Below, in pieces: positions 33,651 to 42,549 of a DNA stretch of 64,000 bases. The stretch covers positions 39,128 through 103,127 of the forward strand of contig DLHO01000009.1 in NCBI GenBank assembly GCA_002483265.1, in the 5' to 3' direction. Each line of letters starts with the position of its first letter. Within the stretch, counting starts at the first letter, position 1. The translations under genes and the position numbers were made by a program. The notes beneath the pieces are model-generated. The model made no database searches and was not told the DNA's origin. It worked only from the letters and a program-made list of their open reading frames with translations. This DNA is from Flavobacteriales bacterium UBA7666. GTDB lineage: Bacteria; Bacteroidota; Bacteroidia; Flavobacteriales_D; Crocinitomicaceae.

Positions 33651-35153
33651 TTATTCCTTCTCCACATTTGATTGGATTTTCCTAATCCGTTCGTAATGCC
33701 TGCGGGTTTCTTTCCCGTATATCCCTTTGGGGTAAGCGTAAAATAGGTATCGGGGCTCTTTTTCTGATCCCGGAATATCTTCAAACGCTTCAAAAAGTGG
33801 CTCGGCTCCATTCCTCTCAAGTAACTGCTTATTGTAGCAACGGACAAATTCGGATTCTGAAATGATCTGATACTTTTCATCCAAAAACAACATTCGTGGA
33901 GTAGGAATCCCAACCAAACTATCACCTTTACGATAGCACAAATACAGTAAATGGGCTGCGTCGTCCCATTGTCTGGCAGTAATTTCGGTATTGTCGTCCG
34001 CATTGAATCGGATGTAATTCAAGGTGTCGCCCCGATCATCTCTTTCAAAAAATTCATCCGCAAGTTCTTTTCCATCGGGTGTTTCCTTTGTATAACTGAA
34101 AGATTTCAATTGACCCGATTCGAAAAACTCTTTTGAGAATGTAATGAGGTATAAGCTATCTTCACTATATCTGCGGTATGAGAATCCCGTTGTATCATTT
34201 TTCACAGAGTAGCTAACTGCTTCGTATAGAGTAGCCCCCCCCCGGGAGGTAAATGATTTACCGCCCAGATCTCCGGATTCATGATACCATATTTCTTCGA
34301 CGATGCTGTCATAAGTTGTATTAATTCGGCAAATACATTCACCTTGTTCTAACGAGACAAAATGTTTTAATGGGTTTTCCAGACGTTCCGGTGTCTCGGA
34401 TTTACATAAGTAATAGTCCGTTTGAGAAACGTTCATCCCATGTTCAAACCGATACGAGGAAAAGTAGCGAGAAGGTTTTCCGCCAATAAATTCGGAATGG
34501 TAGGATCTTTCAGAAATCAACACCCCATTGAAAGGTAAACTATCTTTTAAGCAAAGCACAGTGTCTATTTGAAGATTTATGAGATTGTAGTTGGGATAGA
34601 AAAATCGATAACCAATAATGTTTTTCTTACCCGTTCCGTAAAGCGGTCTTTTAGATAGAAAAAGAAATTTGCCTGAACCCTTGTTGGATAAAACAACCGT
34701 GTCCATTCTTTGATGTGGTAAATCTAAAACCGATTTGATAACCTTCATCGGTTCGGGATTTTGAGGGAACAATCTGTTTGCTTCCAGAAAGTAGGACATG
34801 GAGGTAACGGTATCTTTGAATTTTAACCAACGGTATCCTTCTTCCATTCGGTATTTGTATTTAATGGAATCAGTCAAATTGTATGTGATGGCCACATCAA
34901 TCTTCCGGTTTATTTCGATGTAGAAATTTGCTTTTTCTTTTGCTTCTTTTGCGCTGTAGGGGTATTCTTGCGCCGACCAAAAATAAGTCCGTGCGGCTTC
35001 ATATTCACCTCGTTCAAATAAGCTATCGGCCTTTTGCAGATAGAATTTTTCGAGTGCCAGACTATCCGTTTGTGCAATCGTCAAAAGACTAAAGAGAATG
35101 GAGATAAAAAGTAAAAGAAATTTCAATGGTGCTGACTTTTTTGAAAGATACAA
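33651..35153 (-). CDS. Exported protein of unknown function with TPR-like N-terminus and a G9 tract
   Basis: A 500-residue protein with a signal peptide (cleavage near TIA|QTD). Residues 30-150 look like TPR-type helices (YLQKADSLFERGEYEAARTYF). The rest alternates aromatic and charged beta-strand-like stretches with a toxin_15/MORN-like feel (FFESGQLKSFSYTKETPDG, EFFERDDRGDTLNYI), which is only a resemblance. I do not recognise a family. Codons near residue 305 contain nine consecutive G bases on the coding strand, unusual in this AT-rich genome and prone to slippage. It stands alone between convergent mnmE and a divergent surface protein gene. Confidence 0.75.
   Translation of the reverse strand: MYLSKKSAPLKFLLLFISILFSLLTIAQTDSLALEKFYLQKADSLFERGEYEAARTYFWSAQEYPYSAKEAKEKANFYIEINRKIDVAITYNLTDSIKYKYRMEEGYRWLKFKDTVTSMSYFLEANRLFPQNPEPMKVIKSVLDLPHQRMDTVVLSNKGSGKFLFLSKRPLYGTGKKNIIGYRFFYPNYNLINLQIDTVLCLKDSLPFNGVLISERSYHSEFIGGKPSRYFSSYRFEHGMNVSQTDYYLCKSETPERLENPLKHFVSLEQGECICRINTTYDSIVEEIWYHESGDLGGKSFTSRGGATLYEAVSYSVKNDTTGFSYRRYSEDSLYLITFSKEFFESGQLKSFSYTKETPDGKELADEFFERDDRGDTLNYIRFNADDNTEITARQWDDAAHLLYLCYRKGDSLVGIPTPRMLFLDEKYQIISESEFVRCYNKQLLERNGAEPLFEAFEDIPGSEKEPRYLFYAYPKGIYGKETRRHYERIRKIQSNVEKE
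34235..34243. repeat. Homopolymer C9 (G9 on the coding strand)
   Basis: Nine C in a row on the plus strand, followed by GGG, inside the gene at 33651-35153. It encodes Arg-Gly-Gly-Ala. One unit gained or lost would shift the frame about 60% of the way into the protein. Confidence 0.9.
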
Positions 35154-35282
35154 AATATCTGACAGGACGAAATAGAAACCAAATAACAGAAGACAGAATA
35201 TTAGCTCCTAAAGCAACCTATCCCAACCAATTACGTTAATAATTCAGAGGATTTTGTATCTTCCAAATTATTACTGAAATCG

Positions 35283-38180
35283 ATGAAAAATACACCCCCA
35301 TTTTTATCGAATGAGACCGACTACAAACAAACCCGTTCACGCCGTTTTTTGCAAGGTCTTTTATTCGTTTCGCTGTTTTTTTTCGCCTCTAAATTACAGG
35401 CGCAGGGAGATAACTGTGATCAAGCTTTGGCTTTGACGAATGTCACGAATTATTGCTCGTCTGCTACTCAATATACCAGCGCAGGTTCTACTGTTAGTGC
35501 GTTTACACCTGCTACTTGTTGGACGGCTTCGGCAACTTCGGATGTTTGGTTTTCTTTTGTTGCAGTTGGAACAAACGTCTTGATCTCCATTAACGGAGCA
35601 ACTATTCAACAACCCCGAATTGCAATCTATTCAGGAAGCTGTACCGGAACATTAGCTCAGCTATCCTGTACCAATGGAACAGGTGGCTCGCCGGATTCTC
35701 AATTGTACAATGCAAGTTTGGTTCAGGGAACCACTTATTTGATCCGAATCAGCAGTACCGCCGCACAACGTGGTTCTTTCCAGTTATGTATCAACAATTA
35801 TACGCCGCCGCCAAGCGCTTCTGCAGATTGCGGAGGAGCGGGAAGATTGTGTAATAAGAATTCGATCAGTGTCACTAATTTGACAAGCGGTGGAGCGAAT
35901 AACAATGAAAATGCGGGGACTTGCTTGTCTGGTTTTGGAATTGTTGAAACCAATTCGGTTTGGTATACTTGGACTTGTCAAACGGCAGGAACCTTAACAA
36001 TGGATATCATTCCTGCAAATCAAATTGACGATATCGATTTCATCGTTTTCCAATTAAGTACGGCAAATCCCTGCGGACCAAGAACTGCAATCCGATGTTC
36101 AGCCACTTCCTTTACCGGACCAAACGGGGGAACAGGTTTGAACGCCACTTCTACCGATCAGAACGAAGCGATTGGCTGGTCAGGTATTGAGGACGGTTAT
36201 GTGCAACAACTCAACATGACAGTTGGAACCAGTTATGCAGTCCTGATCAATAATACCAATGCTACAAACGGATTTTCATTGAATTGGGGAGGAACGGGTA
36301 CTTTTGTTGGCCCGGATGCAAATATTACCGGAGGACCATTTACCGTTTGTACGGGAACTCCCATTTCATTTGATGGAAGCACATCTACAGATTATAGTAC
36401 GCTAAGTTGGAACTTTTTGAATGGTTCCGGAACACCTGTAAATCCTACCGGACCCGGACCACATTCGGTGACTTACCCAAATCCGGGAACATTTGTAGCG
36501 ATCTTAAATGCAACTTCCACTACAGGATGTACTTCTGTAGAAACAGCGACTATAACAGTTAGTTCGGGAGTAACTCCAACCTTTGCCGCAGTTCCTGCAT
36601 TTTGTTCGGGTCAGGCAGCTCCAGCATTCCCGGTTCAAACGAATACACCAACAGTACTTGGAACCTGGGCACCAAATGTAATCAGCAACACAGCTTCGGG
36701 AAGTTATACCTTTACACCAAATGTAGGACAATGTTCTACTACACCTGTAAGCATTTCTGTTACGGTCAATAACTCGATTACGCCAACTTTCCCTGCGCAT
36801 CCGCAATATTGTTTGAATGCAGCACCACAAACGTTACCCCTTACTTCAGATAATGGAGTTGCAGGAACCTGGTCGCCGTCAACAGTTAGCACAACAACTG
36901 CGGGAACAGTAAATTATACCTTTACCCCGACTGGAAATCCGTGTGCTACACCTGTAACAGTAGCAATCGTTGTAGGTGCAGCACCTACGCCAACATTTAC
37001 TCAGATCCCGGCAATCTGTTCGGGTGATGCAGCACCTGTTTTACCCGCTGCTTCCACCAATTCGATCACTGGAACATGGTCTCCAGCAACGGTGAATAAT
37101 ACCACTTCCGGAACGTACACATTTACTCCGGATGCAGGACAATGTGCTACAACAGCAACGATGTCCATTACAGTAAATAATCCGGTGGCACCAATTTTGA
37201 CTCCTGCAGGACCATTCTGTGTTAATTCACTTCCAGTAAATTTAGCTGCCAATGTTGCCGTAGGAACTTGGTCGGGTACCGGAATTACGGATCCTTCCGG
37301 AGTTTTTGATCCTGCAACTGCGAATGTAGGAACACACACCGTTACGTATGTTTATACGCAAGGTTGTGGTGGAACTAATTCGATGGATATTGTAGTAAAT
37401 CCCTTGCCGGGTTCTGATTTTACAGCAGATGTTTTAACCGGTTGCAACCCGGTGACTGTTCATTTCACTTCAGATCCTTCGGTTTCAGCTTCTTCTTGGG
37501 AATTTGGAGACAATACAACTTCAAACACTATCGGAAGCGCAGATCATACATTCAATGCAGCAGGTACCTATTCCATTACCTTAACGAACACGGCAAACGG
37601 ATGTTCATCAAGTACAACGAAAGCCAATTACATTACAGTTTATCCTATTCCGGATGCAATCTTTAATGCAAGTCCACAAGTGCTTTCGCAAACGGAACCA
37701 ACTACTCAGTTTCACAATCATTCGGTGAATGGGAATAGCTATTTCTGGACATTCGGTGATGGTGATAACAGTAATGTGGAGAATCCAAGTCACTTATATC
37801 CACAGGTTCCCGGAAATTATCCTGTAACATTAACCGTTACCAGTGCCAATGGCTGTGTAGATATTGCTTCCTTGATCATTACCATAAAAGACAATAAGAT
37901 TATCTACGTACCGAACAGCTTTACTCCGGATGGCGATGAGTTTAACAACGTATTTGCTCCGGTAATCACTGCTGGTTATGATACTCAAAATTATTCATTC
38001 ACGATTTTTGATCGTTGGGGAGAAATGGTGTTTGAATCTCATGATGTGAGTAGAGGATGGGATGGAACCTATCTGGGGAAATTGGTTCAGGCAGGAATTT
38101 ATACGTGGACTATTCGAATCAAAAGTCTGGATGATGACCGATACGAAGTGTTCAATGGACACTTGAATATGATGAGGTAG
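35283..38180 (+). CDS. Gliding-motility-type (T9SS type B) surface protein with PKD domains
   Basis: A 965-residue secreted protein. After the signal peptide (ends KLQA|QGD) come beta-sandwich domains with paired Cys (about 45-350), a PKD-like domain near 350-430, and three imperfect repeats of about 75 residues (starting PTFAAVPAFC, PTFPAHPQYC and PTFTQIPAIC) each with GTW-P, a YTFTP strand and a second Cys. Two more PKD domains (SSWEFGDNTTSN, YFWTFGDGDNSN) follow, then the type B sorting domain (VPNSFTPDGDEFNNVF ... FDRWGEMVFES ... GIYTWTIRI). It is likely a large adhesin or filament-like cell-surface protein. It abuts the convergent lipid operon with no spacer. Confidence 0.9.
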   Translation: MKNTPPFLSNETDYKQTRSRRFLQGLLFVSLFFFASKLQAQGDNCDQALALTNVTNYCSSATQYTSAGSTVSAFTPATCWTASATSDVWFSFVAVGTNVLISINGATIQQPRIAIYSGSCTGTLAQLSCTNGTGGSPDSQLYNASLVQGTTYLIRISSTAAQRGSFQLCINNYTPPPSASADCGGAGRLCNKNSISVTNLTSGGANNNENAGTCLSGFGIVETNSVWYTWTCQTAGTLTMDIIPANQIDDIDFIVFQLSTANPCGPRTAIRCSATSFTGPNGGTGLNATSTDQNEAIGWSGIEDGYVQQLNMTVGTSYAVLINNTNATNGFSLNWGGTGTFVGPDANITGGPFTVCTGTPISFDGSTSTDYSTLSWNFLNGSGTPVNPTGPGPHSVTYPNPGTFVAILNATSTTGCTSVETATITVSSGVTPTFAAVPAFCSGQAAPAFPVQTNTPTVLGTWAPNVISNTASGSYTFTPNVGQCSTTPVSISVTVNNSITPTFPAHPQYCLNAAPQTLPLTSDNGVAGTWSPSTVSTTTAGTVNYTFTPTGNPCATPVTVAIVVGAAPTPTFTQIPAICSGDAAPVLPAASTNSITGTWSPATVNNTTSGTYTFTPDAGQCATTATMSITVNNPVAPILTPAGPFCVNSLPVNLAANVAVGTWSGTGITDPSGVFDPATANVGTHTVTYVYTQGCGGTNSMDIVVNPLPGSDFTADVLTGCNPVTVHFTSDPSVSASSWEFGDNTTSNTIGSADHTFNAAGTYSITLTNTANGCSSSTTKANYITVYPIPDAIFNASPQVLSQTEPTTQFHNHSVNGNSYFWTFGDGDNSNVENPSHLYPQVPGNYPVTLTVTSANGCVDIASLIITIKDNKIIYVPNSFTPDGDEFNNVFAPVITAGYDTQNYSFTIFDRWGEMVFESHDVSRGWDGTYLGKLVQAGIYTWTIRIKSLDDDRYEVFNGHLNMMR

Positions 38181-39719
38181 TTACTTGATCACGCTGGAAA
38201 CGGATTTTTTTGTGGAATAGCTTTTCTTCAATTTTTCATAATCAATCTTCGAAAAATGCCGGGGATCTTTGGGTAATTCACCTAGTATTATTTTATCTAT
38301 AAACGGGAATTTCTCTTTCAAAAAAACAGTGGATTCAACTGAAGTATTCGGTTCAATAAACAAAACAATGGTGTGATTTATTTTCAGGATAGTGCCGTTG
38401 CTCACACCATCTAGTTGTTTCAATTGGTATTCCAAAAGAAAGGGTGAATAAACAATACCGTGAGCGTCAAATAAATTAGCTGAGCGACCGGTTAGATACA
38501 GCAATCCGTCTATTCCGATAAATCCGCTATCTCCTGTTCTGTGCCAGCATTTCCCATCGACTTTTATCTTGTTTCTACGAACTGCTTCTTCATTATCCAG
38601 GTAATCACTCAATACATGCGAACCGGCAACACAAATTTCTCCTATTTCTCCAATCTTCAATTGCATTTCGGCAAGTTCCGAAGAAGAATTCACAGAGATC
38701 GAATTGTCAGTAATGGGAAGAATCAGTAGTTCGGTTGTTCGGTGAAGGGATCCAACACATAGTCCTTTTTTGATTTCCAGATCTTCATTTTTCAATTGAT
38801 CGGAAGCTATTGCGCTGATTGGTTCGGCCTCGGTTGAACCGTAAACAATCGATACTTGGGCATGCTGAAAACCATCGCTCAGAACTGTTGCTTCATTCGG
38901 GAAAACGGGAGCTCCTCCGGTAAACACTTTCTTTAGGTTTGGAAGTTGAATCTTATTTTGAGCACAATATGTTGCAATACGAAGAGCGAAATAAGGGGAT
39001 GAAACCAAGCGATTCACTTTTTCTTCCTGAATCAATTTCACCATCACTTCCGGTTTCATTTTTTGCGCTTTCTTTGACTTAAACGGCGCAATAACGGAAG
39101 TGCAACCAGCTCCCAAATTAATCAGCAGAACAATGGGCAAAACGGGCATATCAACTTCACCTTCCTGTGGTTGAATCTTCTCAATCAAGGCGTCAAACTG
39201 ACTTTTCAAATGCGCATGTGTCCGGATTGCAGCTTTCGGAATTCCGGTACTTCCGGTTGTAAATGTAATGAGTGCAATATCGTCAGTAGCCGTTTCTGTT
39301 TTCAAATACGGATTAGGTGATTGGTAGCTCAAACCCAGTTTCAACGATGTTTTTCGAAGTTCTTTGGATAAAAGCGACAAACATTTCACTTTCCATCCAC
39401 CAATCCATGCTTTGCAGTTGGCCAATCGGCAGCAAACATCCAGGCGTTCTCTGCTGACCCATTCATCCAGAAAGACGACGGTAGCTCCAATATCGAAAAT
39501 AGCTAGTACGGTTCTGTACAAATCAATTCCCATTGGAACAAAAACCAAAACCCGGTCACCTTTTGCTATTCCTTTTGATTGGAAATACGCAGCTGTTGCT
39601 TTTACCTGAATAGCTAATTCACCATAAGAAATTCGGTTCTTGCCATTCACAATAGCACAGCGCTCGGGTGAATTATCGGCATGCTGAAAGAACAAATCGG
39701 TGACGTTTACTCTACTCAT
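38181..39719 (-). CDS. AMP-dependent ligase, OleC-like
   Basis: A 512-residue adenylate-forming enzyme, started at the ATG of MSRVN two bases after the upstream stop. The P-loop is ALITFTTGSTGIPKAA, and the core motifs YGSTEAEPI and RTGDSGFIG are present. The region EVDMPVLPIVLLINLG, the SPYFAL stretch and TGGAPVFP resemble OleC, which forms beta-lactones from beta-hydroxy acids in long-chain olefin synthesis; other family members make acyl-CoA or acyl-AMP. No OleA, OleB or OleD is present here. It is last in a nine-gene operon, where it could activate a fatty acid or a carboxyl group on a lipid head. Confidence 0.82.
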   Translation of the reverse strand: MSRVNVTDLFFQHADNSPERCAIVNGKNRISYGELAIQVKATAAYFQSKGIAKGDRVLVFVPMGIDLYRTVLAIFDIGATVVFLDEWVSRERLDVCCRLANCKAWIGGWKVKCLSLLSKELRKTSLKLGLSYQSPNPYLKTETATDDIALITFTTGSTGIPKAAIRTHAHLKSQFDALIEKIQPQEGEVDMPVLPIVLLINLGAGCTSVIAPFKSKKAQKMKPEVMVKLIQEEKVNRLVSSPYFALRIATYCAQNKIQLPNLKKVFTGGAPVFPNEATVLSDGFQHAQVSIVYGSTEAEPISAIASDQLKNEDLEIKKGLCVGSLHRTTELLILPITDNSISVNSSSELAEMQLKIGEIGEICVAGSHVLSDYLDNEEAVRRNKIKVDGKCWHRTGDSGFIGIDGLLYLTGRSANLFDAHGIVYSPFLLEYQLKQLDGVSNGTILKINHTIVLFIEPNTSVESTVFLKEKFPFIDKIILGELPKDPRHFSKIDYEKLKKSYSTKKSVSSVIK

Positions 39720-39720
39720 T

Positions 39721-40728
39721 TCAAATTGTTTTTGCGTAAAGTGCGTATTCCTGGTAGGGTTGTGAATTGAAATTCTGAGAAACTTCAGTGGAAGTAGCAT
39801 CGTAAATCATAAACGCATGAATGGCATCTTCCATTCCGTCTTCAATAGCTCGTTTCATCACTTCCAGCGCAATCACATGTCCAACACCTGCATATTCTTT
39901 CCCGTATTTCCGGGCTACCGTTTTGTAAATGAGTTGCTTCTTGGTTTTTTCAAGTAAGTTTTGGAAGGCAAATACAAAACCAATTAGTTCTCCTTTTTTT
40001 TCCGCTAACAGAACATACCGCGTTCCCAACTGACGAATGACTTCTGCATATTTCTTGTAGAAGGTTTCCCAAGAAATGGGTGTATACAACCGATTTCGTT
40101 CAAAAGCAGCTTTTACCAAGGGGAATAGTTTTTCTAATTCTTCATCGATCCGTGAAGCATCGAATTCACGAAGAGTAATTCCATTTAATTCTGATTCCTG
40201 AATCTTATGGGCTACTTTTTCATTATTTACTGTAACTCCACGTTCAATTCTGCTTTGATAGTTTAAAATCACTTCAAATCCCAATTCCTGAAATAGCTCA
40301 TTGTAATAAAGCGGATGAAACGGTTCCGACAGAAACAACGGATTGTTGTGATGTATACTGAAACGATAATTGTCCCACGTTGAACCATTCATCGGTCCCA
40401 GAATGTATTTGAAGCCGTTTTCTTTCGCCCAATTATCAACTTCATGTTGCATTAATTGAGCAACTTCTCTATTATTTACGCATTCAAAATTCCCAATGCA
40501 ACACGCTTTTTCATCTTTCCAAAACAATTCGGGATTGTTGTACAAAGCTAATCTCCCAACCGGAAGACTATTTTCGGTTACAATGAAACAACCAACCAAG
40601 AATTCCAAATTCAAATCATCGGATTGATTTTGTCCAATTGAATTTTCAGCATAAACCTGCTTTTTCACTTCTGAAAACAGGTGGAAATTGTCCTCACTGG
40701 GAAGCGTTTTATGAAGTTCTAAACTCAT
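39721..40728 (-). CDS. GNAT-like acyltransferase (YghO-like)
   Basis: A 335-residue protein resembling YghO-type proteins with a tandem acyltransferase fold. The N-terminal half carries YILGPMNGSTWDNYRF and LFLSEPFHPLYYNELFQELGFE, both typical of this group; the C-terminal half holds YVLLAEKKGELIGFVFAF and VGHVIALEVMKRAIEDG, the GNAT beta-bulge and cofactor region. The acceptor and acyl donor are unknown. It overlaps the upstream kinase-like gene by 4 bases and lies one base before the ligase gene, so it may use the ligase product, for example to acylate an amino group. That is inference. Confidence 0.75.
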   Translation of the reverse strand: MSLELHKTLPSEDNFHLFSEVKKQVYAENSIGQNQSDDLNLEFLVGCFIVTENSLPVGRLALYNNPELFWKDEKACCIGNFECVNNREVAQLMQHEVDNWAKENGFKYILGPMNGSTWDNYRFSIHHNNPLFLSEPFHPLYYNELFQELGFEVILNYQSRIERGVTVNNEKVAHKIQESELNGITLREFDASRIDEELEKLFPLVKAAFERNRLYTPISWETFYKKYAEVIRQLGTRYVLLAEKKGELIGFVFAFQNLLEKTKKQLIYKTVARKYGKEYAGVGHVIALEVMKRAIEDGMEDAIHAFMIYDATSTEVSQNFNSQPYQEYALYAKTI

Positions 40729-41396
40729 AATGAAGCAAATAAACTGAGAAGTAAGACAACTGACAACGGAATCGTGAGATTGTCGGATCCTTTTCCGCTC
40801 ACTGCTTCTGTCAATGTGGCGCCTAGTGCAACTAACACTAATTCATATCCATCCAGAAAAGAAATTTTGTGATTGAACAAATAACAAAGTCCTAATAAAA
40901 TGGCAAAAGCGCTAAGTAAGAAAGCAGTGCATCCCACCAGGGTTTTGGTATCTTTCCCGATGGTGAATTTTCCTTTGGGCCAACGTTTCCCAAATAATGC
41001 AGCCAATGGATCTGAAATAGCAAGTACTAAAATGGGTGCATAGAAGAACATCAAATCATGATGGTGGTATTGGTACAACAGAAAGCACGAGTAAACGGCA
41101 AGAGGGTATAGAATACTTCCATGTGATTCGCGATCTATGGCATTGATTGATGGCAGAAATTTGTATTTCAAACTGAATAGAAGAATTACTGCGAATGAAG
41201 CACAGAGAATTAGCACCGACCAGGAACTTGTCAGGAAAACGGGAAATAGCAGCGTCAAAACTCCGGTTCCGAAATGAACCAATTTCCGGGTGTGTTCCAC
41301 TTTGGCAGAAGTTGTTCGGTGAATCAATTCACTTAGCCCGAATAAACCAAGAAAACAGGCTGCAAGCCAGGTTATGGGTAATAAATCGTCAATCAT
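40725..41396 (-). CDS. CTP-dependent lipid/polyprenol kinase-like membrane protein
   Basis: A 223-residue membrane protein with about six or seven helices, similar to the DGK1/SEC59/VTE5 group (diacylglycerol, dolichol and phytol kinases using CTP). The diagnostic segment is LAISDPLAALFGKRWPKG followed by DTKTLVGC, which has the conserved Asp, Gly and Lys of the nucleotide site, and HTRKLVHFGTG near the N-terminus is also typical. It may phosphorylate an isoprenoid alcohol or diacylglycerol. It overlaps the genes on both sides by 4 bases (41393-41396 and 40725-40728), so it is tied to DUF3419 and the GNAT protein. Confidence 0.8.
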   Translation of the reverse strand: MIDDLLPITWLAACFLGLFGLSELIHRTTSAKVEHTRKLVHFGTGVLTLLFPVFLTSSWSVLILCASFAVILLFSLKYKFLPSINAIDRESHGSILYPLAVYSCFLLYQYHHHDLMFFYAPILVLAISDPLAALFGKRWPKGKFTIGKDTKTLVGCTAFLLSAFAILLGLCYLFNHKISFLDGYELVLVALGATLTEAVSGKGSDNLTIPLSVVLLLSLFASL

Positions 41397-42481
41397 AATT
41401 TCGTGTCTAAATGAAACTGCTGATAGAAAAAGCCTTTATCAATCGCAGTCAATTCTTTTGATAATGCTTCTTCATTTTTAACTTCATGTGGAAATTCTAC
41501 AGCAATAGAACGTGTTACCATCAAATTCCAATAGGCTAGTTTACCTCCCGAATTCAATCCGTTTAGTAATCCTTGGGCGGTATTTTTAAAAAGTTCGGGC
41601 GTCATATATTCAAAAATGTTCGACAAATTCATGTAATCGAAGGTGCCGTATTGGGCAATTGCATCTTCGGCATATCCATGAAAAACATGCAATTTATCCA
41701 GATTTTGTTTGACTAATGTATAATTATTCGGCTCAAGATAATGTGGAAGCAAGGAACCAAAATCACTCGTTAAATTGTAATTGAGTATGAAATTACGCTG
41801 TGCGCCTTTGCTTTTTAAATGAGCTGCTGCCTTATTGTAAATGGTTTGACCTACGTGAACATCTACTTGTTTCAAAAACTCCGGATCCCGACCATATCTC
41901 CCCATAATGGTTTTGCTGAAGAACAACTTGAACATGAATCGCCAACGCCAGTTGTCCCAGGTTTTATCGTAAAATTTCTCCTGCTCTTCTTTTGTTTTTT
42001 CAGAAAGCAAATCCGCAACACGTTTTTTGGTATGAATCCATGGAAGAATTTTGTTGGCGAATAGCTGGAAATAGCGCTCAAATTTCCCTTCATGAATTAT
42101 TCCATTGGACAATTGCACCTTGTGCTGATCCCAATAAAGTTTCGTTTTGTCGGATAAATACGGACGGAGCTTATTGTAAATCTTGATTCGATTGTCATAG
42201 ACCCTGAAGCCGAGAAATTGCAATAATTCTTCGTATTCCAAATGCCGAATGGCTTCTCGTTTTAATTCAACCAAATGCAGTTGAATCCTGTTTATATCAA
42301 CAGCAACCACTAATTCCGGATTCGAAATCAAGAGCGAAAAACTATTGTCTCCGGCAGAAGCAATCGACAGAAACTTTTTGTTTTCCTCGGGATTCAACCC
42401 TTTCAAAAGCACATCTGCATCTTCCCAGCAATTCGCATAGCGAATCAGTTCGAAGGAGACTTTATCTGTTAGTTTTTTCAT
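41393..42481 (-). CDS. DUF3419 protein, BtaA-like SAM:lipid aminocarboxypropyl transferase
   Basis: A 362-residue SAM-dependent enzyme of the BtaA/DUF3419 family. BtaA moves the 3-amino-3-carboxypropyl group of SAM onto diacylglycerol, giving diacylglyceryl-homoserine, the precursor of betaine lipid DGTS. Visible family features are IRYANCWEDADVLL at the N-terminus, the SAM motif FLSIASAGDNSFSLLISNP with VVAVDINRIQLHLVELK, and DYMNLSNIFEYM further on. BtaB, the partner N-methyltransferase, is absent, so the product would carry an unmethylated homoserine head or differ altogether. A 68-base gap separates it from the upstream dikinase gene, possibly a second promoter. Confidence 0.85.
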   Translation of the reverse strand: MKKLTDKVSFELIRYANCWEDADVLLKGLNPEENKKFLSIASAGDNSFSLLISNPELVVAVDINRIQLHLVELKREAIRHLEYEELLQFLGFRVYDNRIKIYNKLRPYLSDKTKLYWDQHKVQLSNGIIHEGKFERYFQLFANKILPWIHTKKRVADLLSEKTKEEQEKFYDKTWDNWRWRFMFKLFFSKTIMGRYGRDPEFLKQVDVHVGQTIYNKAAAHLKSKGAQRNFILNYNLTSDFGSLLPHYLEPNNYTLVKQNLDKLHVFHGYAEDAIAQYGTFDYMNLSNIFEYMTPELFKNTAQGLLNGLNSGGKLAYWNLMVTRSIAVEFPHEVKNEEALSKELTAIDKGFFYQQFHLDTKL

Positions 42482-42549
42482 TTCTTTTGACTTCAGGATT
42501 TTAGGATATTAAGATTTTGAATCTTGGCTCGGAACTCGTCTTCATCTTT

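Noticed and set aside
38181..39719. Olefin (ole) biosynthesis cluster
   Set aside because: Only the ligase resembles an Ole protein; OleA, OleB and OleD are absent from the neighbourhood.
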